From Thermacetogenium sp. UBA5472 (GTDB lineage Bacteria > Bacillota > DSM-12270 > Thermacetogeniales > Thermacetogeniaceae), in the NCBI GenBank assembly GCA_002426495.1, contig DIQC01000014.1:1-21279 (forward strand): a DNA stretch of 21,279 nt, read 5' to 3'. Below the pieces are notes generated by a model. That model saw nothing but the letters and a program-made list of their open reading frames with translations. It made no database searches and had not been told where the DNA came from. Shown in pieces: positions 1-6,455 of this stretch. The position numbers and the translations under genes are program-made. How positions within the stretch are numbered: the stretch's first letter is position 1; each line of letters starts with the position of its first letter.

Positions 1-272
1 AGCCCTAGATCCCCTGCCCGATCATGAAACTCCATTCCTAAATATGTTAACTCCAGAAACAATGCTGGCAGGTATTGTTCACAACTCTTTGAAAAAAAAC
101 GTCCGCTGTAAAGCACCAACCCTGGCGAAAGCAAATACTCATAATCAGATGGATATAAAAGCTGCTTCAACAGGTGACATCCTACCGGACGGAGATCTCT
201 TTCCAGCTGTGAAAAGACTTCCCTCAGATCCTGCTCGATAGGTCTCCAGATAGACGGAAAAGCACGGGGCAA
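1..272 (-). CDS. Polyprenyl synthetase-like protein, N-terminal part (runs off left edge)
   Basis: Reading the minus strand leftward gives an uninterrupted frame to the window edge. Its pattern resembles the first helices of trans-isoprenyl diphosphate synthases: an amphipathic IEQDLREVFSQLE helix, then LVLYSGRFF, then LPALFLELTYLGMEFHDRAGD. The last segment lines up with the helix carrying the first Asp-rich motif of the family (usual form HDDxxD). Here it reads HDRAGD, so the second Asp is Arg, and the upstream GGKRLRP substrate-binding signature is replaced by unrelated residues. This suggests a non-catalytic or strongly diverged member, such as a partner subunit of a heteromeric synthase. 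The rest of the protein lies outside the window. The start is uncertain: I chose TTG at 272, with a GGGGGAAAG sequence about 12 bases upstream; the frame stays open further upstream. Recognition is by pattern only, so the family is likely rather than certain. Confidence 0.5.
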   Translation of the reverse strand, partial: MPRAFPSIWRPIEQDLREVFSQLERDLRPVGCHLLKQLLYPSDYEYLLSPGLVLYSGRFFSKSCEQYLPALFLELTYLGMEFHDRAGDLG

Positions 273-292
273 AAGAAAAGTACTTTCCCCCA

Positions 293-326
293 ATAATAAG
301 GGGTTCTTTTCAGGACAAGAACCCCT
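293..326 (-). terminator. Hairpin, likely terminator after hdrB
   Basis: A perfect 10-bp inverted repeat (AGGGGTTCTT at 299-308, AAGAACCCCT at 317-326, 8-base loop) lies 58 bases downstream of the hdrB stop. On the minus strand it is followed only by a broken T-rich stretch (TATTATT), so it may be a weak terminator, or a leader hairpin of the gene to the left. Confidence 0.5.
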
Positions 327-384
327 ATCTGTAATATATTCCTTATTGTTGCATGTCCTATCGTTTATTACATTCACAATTTTA

Positions 385-1263
385 TTATGCAACTCCTAGT
401 TTCTTTAACATTCGTGCTGGGTCCACAAATAATTTCTTCATTCCTAATGAATTTGGATTTATACCTAAAGCCAAACCAATTAGCTGAGTGAAAAAGGGTA
501 TAGGCATCCTATAGCTGATACCGTATTTTTTCTCAACAGTTACCTGCCGCATATCAAGGTTTGCCTGACAAAGAGGACAGGCAGCTGATATACAATCAGC
601 ACCTGCATCCCTGGCAAATCTGAGTATATCGTTGCATAACTTGTTACAGAGATCCTCATCTGTCACACCAAGGGATGCTCCACAGCACTCAGTTTTATAT
701 GGCCATGGAATCGGTTCTGCTCCGAGAGCCCTGATGATGTTATCCATTGATTGTGGATTTTCCGGATCATCTATGAAATTCACCATCTTGGGTGGCTTGA
801 CAAAAAGACATCCGTAATAACAGGCAACTTTCAGCCCTTCCAGGGGTTTCTTTACACTTTTCTCGATCTGAGAAAGAGTATCCGGATTTGAGAAAACATC
901 AATGTAATACTTAAGTTTTACCTTACCAGTATAAGGTCGCTCCAGCAAGGAGTTTACCTTCTGTTTTAGATCATTATCACGACCGAGTTCATACTCTACA
1001 GCGGCCATTCTGGCATGGCAAGCGGCACAAGGGGCCACTATCTCTGTTACCGGTAATGTTTCAGCCAATGCCATTATCCGGGCTGGAAGAGCAAGAGATA
1101 AAAGATGATCAGTCATATGCGCTGATGATGCGCCACAGCAGTTCCAATCGGGCACCTCAAGAAAATCAATACCCAGAGCCTCTGCAATTGCATCACTGGA
1201 TATCGCATACTCGATACCACCTGTTTCCATTGAACATCCTGGATAGAGTGCATATTTGGACAA
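385..1263 (-). CDS. hdrB: Heterodisulfide reductase subunit B-like protein (two CCG domains)
   Basis: A 292-aa protein with two cysteine-rich CCG domains, the hallmark of HdrB. The first has C10, the pair C42-C43, and C79/C82; the second has C148/C152, the pair C193-C194, and C229/C232. In characterised HdrB these cysteines bind two non-cubane [4Fe-4S] clusters that cleave a disulfide substrate by two one-electron steps. Both sets are complete, so the protein should be catalytically competent. It starts 1 base after the hdrC stop, which implies co-translation with HdrC. No HdrA flavoprotein gene is present in the window, so the electron donor and the actual disulfide or thiol substrate are unknown. 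In non-methanogenic anaerobes such HdrCB pairs are thought to link electron carriers or quinone pools to thiol redox or flavin-based bifurcation; that role is inference here. Confidence 0.87.
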   Translation of the reverse strand: MSKYALYPGCSMETGGIEYAISSDAIAEALGIDFLEVPDWNCCGASSAHMTDHLLSLALPARIMALAETLPVTEIVAPCAACHARMAAVEYELGRDNDLKQKVNSLLERPYTGKVKLKYYIDVFSNPDTLSQIEKSVKKPLEGLKVACYYGCLFVKPPKMVNFIDDPENPQSMDNIIRALGAEPIPWPYKTECCGASLGVTDEDLCNKLCNDILRFARDAGADCISAACPLCQANLDMRQVTVEKKYGISYRMPIPFFTQLIGLALGINPNSLGMKKLFVDPARMLKKLGVA

Positions 1264-1264
1264 T

Positions 1265-1831
1265 TTATTTACCCCCCTGTACTGTCTTTTTGAAAATATT
1301 CGCCATTTCTCTACGTCCTTTGAGACGATGGGGGAGCATTGACGCCTTTCCTTTCAACATCAATGGCAATCCAAACTGCATGTCCTTCATAAAATTACCT
1401 AATCTCACGTTGTTTATTATGGCCATACCTGGTTCAAAGAGTCGACCAAAACTTCGTACTGTCCACAAAAACGAGTCATTGAAACTGATTACACCCTTTG
1501 CATGTTCGATATAACCCGCCTTGATGGCCTTCTGTCGCAAGATATCCATAACCCCTGCAACTTCAATATCCCTGATACAACGGGTTGTACAGGTATTGCA
1601 TCCCATGCATACCCAAATTGTTTTGGATTTCAATACCTCTTCCTTCATCCCCAGCATCAGCATACGGATAATTTGATTCGGTGGATAATCCATATGTACG
1701 GCCCCCGGACACCCACCAGTACACTTCGCACACTGATAGCACTGGCGAATATCCTGGCCACTCTCCTCAATTATCCTGTCTACGAACGACCGATTACGAT
1801 CCATTACCTGAGACAAGTTCACCTCTCCCAT
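1265..1831 (-). CDS. hdrC: Heterodisulfide reductase subunit C-like 2[4Fe-4S] protein
   Basis: A 188-aa protein with two ferredoxin-type cluster motifs near the N-terminus: C31-x2-C34-x2-C37-x3-C41-P and C75-x2-C78-x2-C81-x3-C85. This spacing and length fit HdrC, which passes electrons between the HdrA-type donor and HdrB. The C-terminal 80 residues are basic and lack a clear membrane span, so it is probably soluble or peripheral. The ATG start has a strong GAGGGGG site upstream. It is the first gene of the hdrC-hdrB pair and is separated from hdrB by a single base. No hdrA is visible nearby, and the second motif ends C-I rather than the usual C-P. Confidence 0.86.
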   Translation of the reverse strand: MGEVNLSQVMDRNRSFVDRIIEESGQDIRQCYQCAKCTGGCPGAVHMDYPPNQIIRMLMLGMKEEVLKSKTIWVCMGCNTCTTRCIRDIEVAGVMDILRQKAIKAGYIEHAKGVISFNDSFLWTVRSFGRLFEPGMAIINNVRLGNFMKDMQFGLPLMLKGKASMLPHRLKGRREMANIFKKTVQGGK

Positions 1832-1843
1832 AGCGACCCCCTC

Positions 1844-1900
1844 TTAGAAAGCATATAATCTCATATAATCTATCTTAATCACTATTCTCCTTTTTCTCAA
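1844..1900 (-). CDS. Possible 18-codon small ORF upstream of hdrC
   Basis: A textbook AAGGAGG site (1906-1912) lies 5 bases before a TTG codon that opens an 18-codon frame (MRKRRIVIKIDYMRLYAF) ending in TAA 12 bases before the hdrC ATG. The peptide is basic and matches nothing I know. It could be a leader peptide that couples translation into hdrC, or a chance frame behind a purine-rich stretch. The ribosome binding site is better than that of many real genes in this window. Confidence 0.3.
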   Translation of the reverse strand: MRKRRIVIKIDYMRLYAF

Positions 1901-1974
1901 TAATTCCTCCTTAAAAACAAAAGATTTTTCGCCTCAACCATGAAATTGTTATTTTTTCTATTGAAGCAAGAATG

Positions 1975-2018
1975 ATTAACTAAGAGTTCAATACAAAGTA
2001 TTGTTACTCTTAGTTAAT
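1975..2018. repeat. Long imperfect inverted repeat upstream of hdrCB
   Basis: Perfect 13-bp outer arms (ATTAACTAAGAGT at 1975-1987 and its complement at 2006-2018) enclose a second 6-bp stem (CAATAC/GTATTG) with an AAA loop, separated by a small asymmetric internal loop. Neither side has a T-run, so a simple terminator is unlikely. It could be a regulator site, an mRNA structure in the hdr leader, or a small mobile-element remnant. Confidence 0.6.
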
Positions 2019-2030
2019 AGTTTACTTGGC

Positions 2031-2054
2031 AAACAGGTCCCTGTCCCCCTGTCA
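2031..2054. repeat. REP-like intergenic repeat, copy 1
   Basis: The segment AACAGGTCCCTGTCCCCCTG with following TC is GC-rich and self-complementary in part (ACAGG/CCTGT). Eighteen of 22 positions match a segment at 4943-4964. Similar accgtcccc/ctgtgtc-type palindromes are common between genes in many Clostridia, where they resemble REP elements mobilised by RAYT transposases. That assignment is from family knowledge; only two copies are visible here. Confidence 0.45.
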
Positions 2055-2070
2055 GATAAAAAGGAGCCCG

Positions 2071-2107
2071 AAAATAAAATAAGCCCTACACTCACCATGT
2101 AAGGCTC
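2071..2107 (-). terminator. Rho-independent terminator after speD
   Basis: On the minus strand, AGCCTTACA pairs with TGTAGGGCT (9 bp, one G-U pair, 7-base loop; plus-strand arms 2082-2090 and 2098-2106), followed by TATTTTATTTT. It lies about 50 bases past the speD stop. Confidence 0.75.
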
Positions 2108-2157
2108 ATTAATTACCCCTCCTACTTTTATCTATACCTTCCAGATGCTATCCCCTC

Positions 2158-2544
2158 CTACTGACTTACAGCCGTCTTAGGACAAGGTGCCATGATCCCT
2201 CTTCTCATTTCGGTTGCCGTGACATGTTCTGCTTGCAGTATCTCGGAAAGATGCTTACAGGCATCCCATGGGTTTATCTTATCGCCACAGGTAAACACAT
2301 CAACTGCGGCATAGCCTAATTCAGGCCATGTATGAATTGTCAAATGGGACTCTGAAATAATTACCACACCACTTACCCCTTGAGGGCTGAATTTATGGAA
2401 AACACTCTCCCTAACCTCTGCTCCGGCTGAAATAGCTGCTTTAATCATATAACTTTTTACTTTTTCAGTGTCATCTAATGCTTCAAAGGTGCAACCGTAT
2501 AATTCAGCTAAAACATGACGCCCCAAAGAGTTGATATTGGCCAT
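2158..2544 (-). CDS. speD: S-adenosylmethionine decarboxylase proenzyme
   Basis: A 128-aa pyruvoyl-dependent enzyme that decarboxylates S-adenosylmethionine to supply aminopropyl groups for spermidine synthesis. It has the N-terminal NSLGRHVLAELYGC signature and the self-cleavage site in SESHLTIHTWPE: cleavage between Glu65 and Ser66 turns Ser66 into the pyruvoyl group. His71 and Cys86 (FTCGD) match the processing and proton-donor residues of the Thermotoga-type enzyme. The open frame reaches up to 2667, but I place the start at ATG 2544 because GGGAGG sits just ahead of it and the family begins right there. The extra upstream codons instead hold a promoter. Its own promoter and terminator make it monocistronic. 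No spermidine synthase gene is in the window. Confidence 0.95.
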   Translation of the reverse strand: MANINSLGRHVLAELYGCTFEALDDTEKVKSYMIKAAISAGAEVRESVFHKFSPQGVSGVVIISESHLTIHTWPELGYAAVDVFTCGDKINPWDACKHLSEILQAEHVTATEMRRGIMAPCPKTAVSQ

Positions 2545-2600
2545 TTCCCAACCTCCCTTGAAAATATCACAGCTAATATTAGTCAAAATAATCTTATTAA

Positions 2601-2628
2601 ATTTTAGCACCTCATGACGTTTTGTCAA
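2601..2628 (-). promoter_or_regulatory. Sigma-A-type promoter of speD
   Basis: On the minus strand a perfect -35 TTGACA (2628-2623) is followed after 16 bases by TAAAAT (2606-2601). It lies about 57 bases before the chosen speD start and just after the preceding gene's stop at 2664. Confidence 0.65.
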
Positions 2629-2663
2629 TGAATTTCTAAATATCACTTTAGGGGGTGTATTGC

Positions 2664-4901
2664 TCATAATGACGCCATTTGCTCACGGATAACTAAGTAA
2701 AATAATGTGGCTACAGGAAATACAACAGCTGTTGCTGCCGCTACAATCCCCGAGTCGTTAAATATTAGAGCAGTGAATGCACCCAACAGTGCACCGACAA
2801 GGCCAGTAGCTATGGCAGGGTTCTTTGTTAACATGCCCTTGAATACTCCCACAGGGCAATAAAAAAGGATCCCCAGAGCCAACAGGCTGCCCAGCAGCAC
2901 TTTTGTCCAAATCGTTGATGTGAACAACTTATAGTTCATGGACACTTTCCTGGTAACCATTTCCTGTATAGCAGGAAAACCGGATGCCTCCACAGCAGAC
3001 ACAAACTGACCAAAATGAGATCGCACTTCGGGTGGACGCAGATAGTCAAACATAAATACCCCTCCACATAATAGAGCCACAACAGCTAATCCGATGATAA
3101 CATTGCGTGGCCGCAGCCGAATACCTGACAAACGCCAAAAGGTGTATCCAAAAGCAATTAATGCCGCAGTAAATCCGCCAAAATTACTTCCCCACCAAGG
3201 AGCTCCCAGAATAACCAGCACGGTTAGGATGAGACAACCGGCAGCGACAAGGGCGGCAGTAGGGCGTTTTTGAAAGCGCTGAACGATAAGTGTTGCCGCA
3301 ATGATAGTGGCGCCCATGAGCACCCCCATATATTCGTTACCGATTCCATAATAACGCGCCCCACTCATTGCATCATAACTCAACACAGAGAACCTTTGTA
3401 AATTCCCTCCGGTTAAAGTATCTATGAGCAGGATGAAAGCTATAGCCAGACAAAGAAATAATAGCGGATCATGGTTTCTGTCCTTGGCCAGCCGAATGCT
3501 CACCGAAACTAACGCAACAACAATAAGCGAGCAAAGCAATATATATAACCAGAGGGAAGTGATGTTCGTCAGACAAACCAAAAGCAAGGCAGCTGGTACT
3601 GCAATCAGCCCCAGCAGTAGTGGAGTAAAATAGTTCACTTTCTTTGGGTCAAAAAACAGGAAAAAGATAATAAAGGCTAATATTATGAGATGAAGGACTA
3701 CATACCCTTTGACAAAGGCAGGTCTGAGAATTGAAGCAAAAACTGTGCGTTTTTCGATCTCCTCCATCATTGTCATATTATTATCAGCAGCTTCAACGTG
3801 CCATGTCCGGCCGATATAGCGGGAATCATGATCTAACCGTAAAAACGAACCAATATTAGGAGCGATATCTGATAGGGCGATGACACCATCTTTTCTCGTT
3901 GTCGGAGTCGTAAGCAGGCCTTCTTCAAGCCCATCCCCTTGCGCTCCTAAAAAACCAAAAAGCATCCTTTCCCTGCTTGCTTCATCTGTGGGAGTTGTTG
4001 CGGCAACAATGATCAGGCTGTTTGATAGATCAGTTTTCCCCATCAGCATGCCTATAAAATCGTTATATTTGTGTAATATTTTTTGCCTTTCTTGTTGATA
4101 AACCTGAGCTGTTAAAAGCTCCTTCTTATAATCAAGGCGAACAAGATCACCCAGATCTATTACTATGAAATCTGTTTGTGGTTGAAGTTGAAGAAATACT
4201 TCTTCCAGCATTGAGTAATCTGTACGATGTCCCAGGGGGTCATCAGCAGCATAGGTAAGGACTTCTTGCGAAACATTGCCCTGGTCGATAATCCCTTTAC
4301 TATCCATAGCAATTGATGCCGCAGAACGCTTTAAAGATACCCCGGGCACATCTGAATTGCCGATTGCTGCTGTTTTAAGCCCTTTATTATGAAGAGTATC
4401 GCCTAAAGTTCCTGGTGCGGCGCCAGCACTATTATTACTCCTCTGATTCGTCCACTGAATAGAAGGAATATCTAATACAACCAGATTGCCAGGCTCAGGT
4501 GTGACCCCTGTTCGTGCCTGAAAAAGTTCCTGCGGATTTTCACCATGGAATGTTTCCTGGGGACCAAAGACTAGGGATTCTGAACCGCGCTCAGAACTGG
4601 AGCCCAAAGCAACCCGACCCGAACTTATAGTTGCGGCAGCATTCTGTCTATTGCGCCCTCCTGCGGTTTTGGTGTTCAGAAGAGTGATACTTCCCTCTTC
4701 GAAAAAATTATACAGATGGGTTAACTCCGGATCATCTAAATCTTCCATTTCCAAATAATCGCAAATAACAAGAATCGCCTGACGCTGTTGATCAGTATTA
4801 GCAACTGCCCCGCCCGATGCCGGCGTTAATAAAAATATCATCACCAATGGCAACATCGATACTGAGATTATCCAAAACAAATTAAATCTTTTCTTTGACA
4901 T
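2664..4901 (-). CDS. Polytopic membrane protein with extracytoplasmic alkaline-phosphatase-like domain
   Basis: A 745-aa protein in two parts. Residues 8-28 form a signal anchor. Residues 40-375 resemble an alkaline phosphatase/phosphoglyceromutase fold: AILVICDYLE near the start, DFIVIDLGDLVRLDY (244-258), LIIVAATTPT (296-305) and the ALSDIAPNIGSFL segment (342-354). The usual metal ligands look replaced, so catalysis is doubtful. Residues 400-740 hold about ten or eleven membrane helices with conserved-looking polar motifs in membrane-proximal positions: RYYGIGNEYMG (516-526) and FNDSG (714-718). I recall similar two-part proteins with a YGxGNE and NDSG pair in Actinobacteria and Clostridia, all uncharacterised. 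A role in cell-surface polymer or lipid chemistry is inference. The ATG has a GAGGAAC site. It is not overlapped by speD once the speD start is corrected. Confidence 0.7.
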   Translation of the reverse strand: MSKKRFNLFWIISVSMLPLVMIFLLTPASGGAVANTDQQRQAILVICDYLEMEDLDDPELTHLYNFFEEGSITLLNTKTAGGRNRQNAAATISSGRVALGSSSERGSESLVFGPQETFHGENPQELFQARTGVTPEPGNLVVLDIPSIQWTNQRSNNSAGAAPGTLGDTLHNKGLKTAAIGNSDVPGVSLKRSAASIAMDSKGIIDQGNVSQEVLTYAADDPLGHRTDYSMLEEVFLQLQPQTDFIVIDLGDLVRLDYKKELLTAQVYQQERQKILHKYNDFIGMLMGKTDLSNSLIIVAATTPTDEASRERMLFGFLGAQGDGLEEGLLTTPTTRKDGVIALSDIAPNIGSFLRLDHDSRYIGRTWHVEAADNNMTMMEEIEKRTVFASILRPAFVKGYVVLHLIILAFIIFFLFFDPKKVNYFTPLLLGLIAVPAALLLVCLTNITSLWLYILLCSLIVVALVSVSIRLAKDRNHDPLLFLCLAIAFILLIDTLTGGNLQRFSVLSYDAMSGARYYGIGNEYMGVLMGATIIAATLIVQRFQKRPTAALVAAGCLILTVLVILGAPWWGSNFGGFTAALIAFGYTFWRLSGIRLRPRNVIIGLAVVALLCGGVFMFDYLRPPEVRSHFGQFVSAVEASGFPAIQEMVTRKVSMNYKLFTSTIWTKVLLGSLLALGILFYCPVGVFKGMLTKNPAIATGLVGALLGAFTALIFNDSGIVAAATAVVFPVATLFYLVIREQMASL

Positions 4902-4941
4902 ACTTGTTCCTCTCGTAAAACTGTATGTTTTCTTTAGTAGA

Positions 4942-4998
4942 CAACAGGACCCCGTCCCTGTGTCTCAGATACAGGAGAACCGTCCCCTTATGTCACTT
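4942..4998. repeat. REP-like intergenic repeat, copy 2 (longer)
   Basis: This element holds two degenerate direct units (CCGTCCCTGTGTC and CCGTCCCCTTATGTC) around a small hairpin (CTGTGTC, TCA, GATACAG). Its first 22 bases match the copy near 2033. It lies between the start of the 745-aa membrane protein gene and the tRNA-Pro terminator. The layout fits a REP/REPIN-type element; the transposase that would move it is not in the window. Confidence 0.5.
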
Positions 4999-5006
4999 GA
5001 TTCTTA

Positions 5007-5043
5007 GAAAAAATGTAGGCAGGTTTTTTACCCTGCCTACATT
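5007..5043 (-). terminator. Strong rho-independent terminator after tRNA-Pro
   Basis: A perfect 12-bp stem (AATGTAGGCAGG at 5012-5023, CCTGCCTACATT at 5032-5043, 8-base loop) is followed on the minus strand by a T-run. It starts 4 bases past the encoded CCA of the tRNA. Confidence 0.92.
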
Positions 5044-5047
5044 AAGA

Positions 5048-5124
5048 TGGTCAGAGTGGTGGGACTTGAACCCACGGCCTCTAGCTCCCCATGCTAGCGC
5101 TCTACCAAACTGAGCTACACCCTG
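5048..5124 (-). tRNA. tRNA-Pro (anticodon GGG)
   Basis: A 77-base cloverleaf on the minus strand. The acceptor stem CAGGGTG pairs with CACTCTG (one G-U pair), starting with C as is typical of bacterial proline tRNAs. The D-arm is GTAGCTCAGTTTGGTAGAGC, and the anticodon stem CTAGC/GCTAG holds the loop ATGGGGA, giving anticodon GGG for CCC codons. The T-arm has GTGGGTTCAAGTCCCAC. The discriminator is A and CCA is encoded. It has its own promoter and terminator. Confidence 0.96.
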
Positions 5125-5148
5125 AACAATATTTAAATGTCTCAGAAT

Positions 5149-5177
5149 ATTGTAGCCCTACATGTTTTCAATGTCAA
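5149..5177 (-). promoter_or_regulatory. Sigma-A promoter of tRNA-Pro
   Basis: On the minus strand TTGACA (5177-5172) and TACAAT (5154-5149) are separated by exactly 17 bases, close to the ideal housekeeping promoter. The -10 box lies 25 bases before the mature tRNA 5' end. Confidence 0.88.
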
Positions 5178-5211
5178 GTCTGAGCAAATTATAATCAATT
5201 TTTCGCCACCA

Positions 5212-6420
5212 TTATTCAAAAAATTCGGCGTGCAGGGCTTGCACTGCTTTGATAGCCTGGCCTTCATCGATAACACATGACACCTTGACCTCAGATGTGC
5301 TGATCATTTCTATATTAATACCCTCTTCAGCCAAAGCCTTGAACATATCTGCGGCAACCCCCGAATTGGTTATCATACCTGCACCGACTATGGAAACTTT
5401 GGCCACCCGATCATTGTAGACGAAACCTGATGCCCCGATTTCTCTAACAATTTTCTCCACTACCGGAAGAGCCGTCTCTAAATCCGCACGAGTTACAGTA
5501 AATACAATATCGTTTCTGTCATCACGCACCCACCCCTGGATGATCATGTCCACATTTATTTGCTCATCAGCCAGACACTGAAAGATGTCCTTGGCAATAC
5601 CGGGGCAATCAGGCACATCAAATATGCCAATTTTAGCTACATTTAAGTCATGTGTAACACCACTAACTGGGCGACAATTCTCCACAGTTGCAACCTCCCC
5701 TACAAGTGTCCCTGCGCAATCATTGAAACTCGATCTGATCAACAGTGGAACTGCATAATTTTTAGCAAACTCCACAGCACGCGGCTGTAAAACTAAAGCT
5801 CCCAGACTGGCCAGCTCCAGCATCTCATCATAAGAAATGAAATTATGTTTAAAGGCTTGAGGAATGATTCGGGGATCAGCGGTATAAACACCATCAACAT
5901 CTGTATAAATCTCACAGATGTTTGCTTTTAAAGATGCGGCCAAAGCGACAGCTGTAGTATCTGACCCACCCCGCCCCAGGGTGGCAATATCTCCTTTTTC
6001 TGTTATCCCCTGGTAACCTGCGACTACTATAACTTTGTCCTGCTCCAATTCCTGATTAACACGATCAGGATCGATTTTCATAATGCGTGCTTTGGAATGG
6101 ACATCATCTGTTACTATACCAGCCTGGGAACCGGTAAGAGAAACAGCGGAACAACCTAGATTATTAATTGCCATCACCAACAAGGCAATAGAAATTTGTT
6201 CTCCTGTGCTAAGCAGCATATCAAGTTCGCGATCGCAGGGGGATGCGGTGATCTGGTGTGCCATTTTCAGCAATTCGTCTGTGGTATCCCCCATTGCAGA
6301 AACTACCACAACCACCCTATTGCCCTTTTGTTTAGTCTCCACTACACGCCGCGCTATATTTTTGATCAACTCAGGTTCTGCTATTGAAGAACCTCCATAC
6401 TTTTGTACTATGATTTGCAC
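5212..6420 (-). CDS. lysC: Aspartate kinase with C-terminal ACT domains
   Basis: A 402-aa monofunctional aspartokinase, which phosphorylates aspartate as the first step to lysine, threonine and methionine. The N-terminal amino-acid-kinase domain has the QKYGGSS signature (6-12), an STGEQ stretch (71-75) and GRGGSDTTAVALA (149-161). Two ACT domains follow (about 263-335 and 343-400); the last holds TNSGVAADMF and ISTSEVKVSC, the regions that bind the feedback amino acid in LysC-type enzymes. It starts at GTG with GGGGGAGG 7 bases ahead. As the last gene after hom, thrC and thrB it supplies the shared precursor for threonine. No terminator separates it from the tRNA-Pro promoter, so the operon may read through to the tRNA terminator. 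Confidence 0.95.
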   Translation of the reverse strand: MQIIVQKYGGSSIAEPELIKNIARRVVETKQKGNRVVVVVSAMGDTTDELLKMAHQITASPCDRELDMLLSTGEQISIALLVMAINNLGCSAVSLTGSQAGIVTDDVHSKARIMKIDPDRVNQELEQDKVIVVAGYQGITEKGDIATLGRGGSDTTAVALAASLKANICEIYTDVDGVYTADPRIIPQAFKHNFISYDEMLELASLGALVLQPRAVEFAKNYAVPLLIRSSFNDCAGTLVGEVATVENCRPVSGVTHDLNVAKIGIFDVPDCPGIAKDIFQCLADEQINVDMIIQGWVRDDRNDIVFTVTRADLETALPVVEKIVREIGASGFVYNDRVAKVSIVGAGMITNSGVAADMFKALAEEGINIEMISTSEVKVSCVIDEGQAIKAVQALHAEFFE

Positions 6421-6455
6421 GAAAAAGCCTCCCCCAACTTAAGTATCAGTTCATT

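Noticed and set aside
44..241. 65-codon plus-strand frame at the left edge
   Set aside because: It is antisense to the prenyl synthase-like gene, which has the better protein pattern, and it has no ribosome binding site.
1056..1514. 152-codon plus-strand frame
   Set aside because: It is antisense to hdrB and hdrC, whose complete cluster motifs leave no doubt about the coding strand.
2091..2115. Five-codon frame MSLTW after an AGGAGGGG site
   Set aside because: It lies inside the terminator stem of speD and is too short to support.
4925..5113. Plus-strand frame containing WDLNPRPLAPHASALPN
   Set aside because: This is the antisense translation of tRNA-Pro and its flanks, a well-known source of spurious protein entries.
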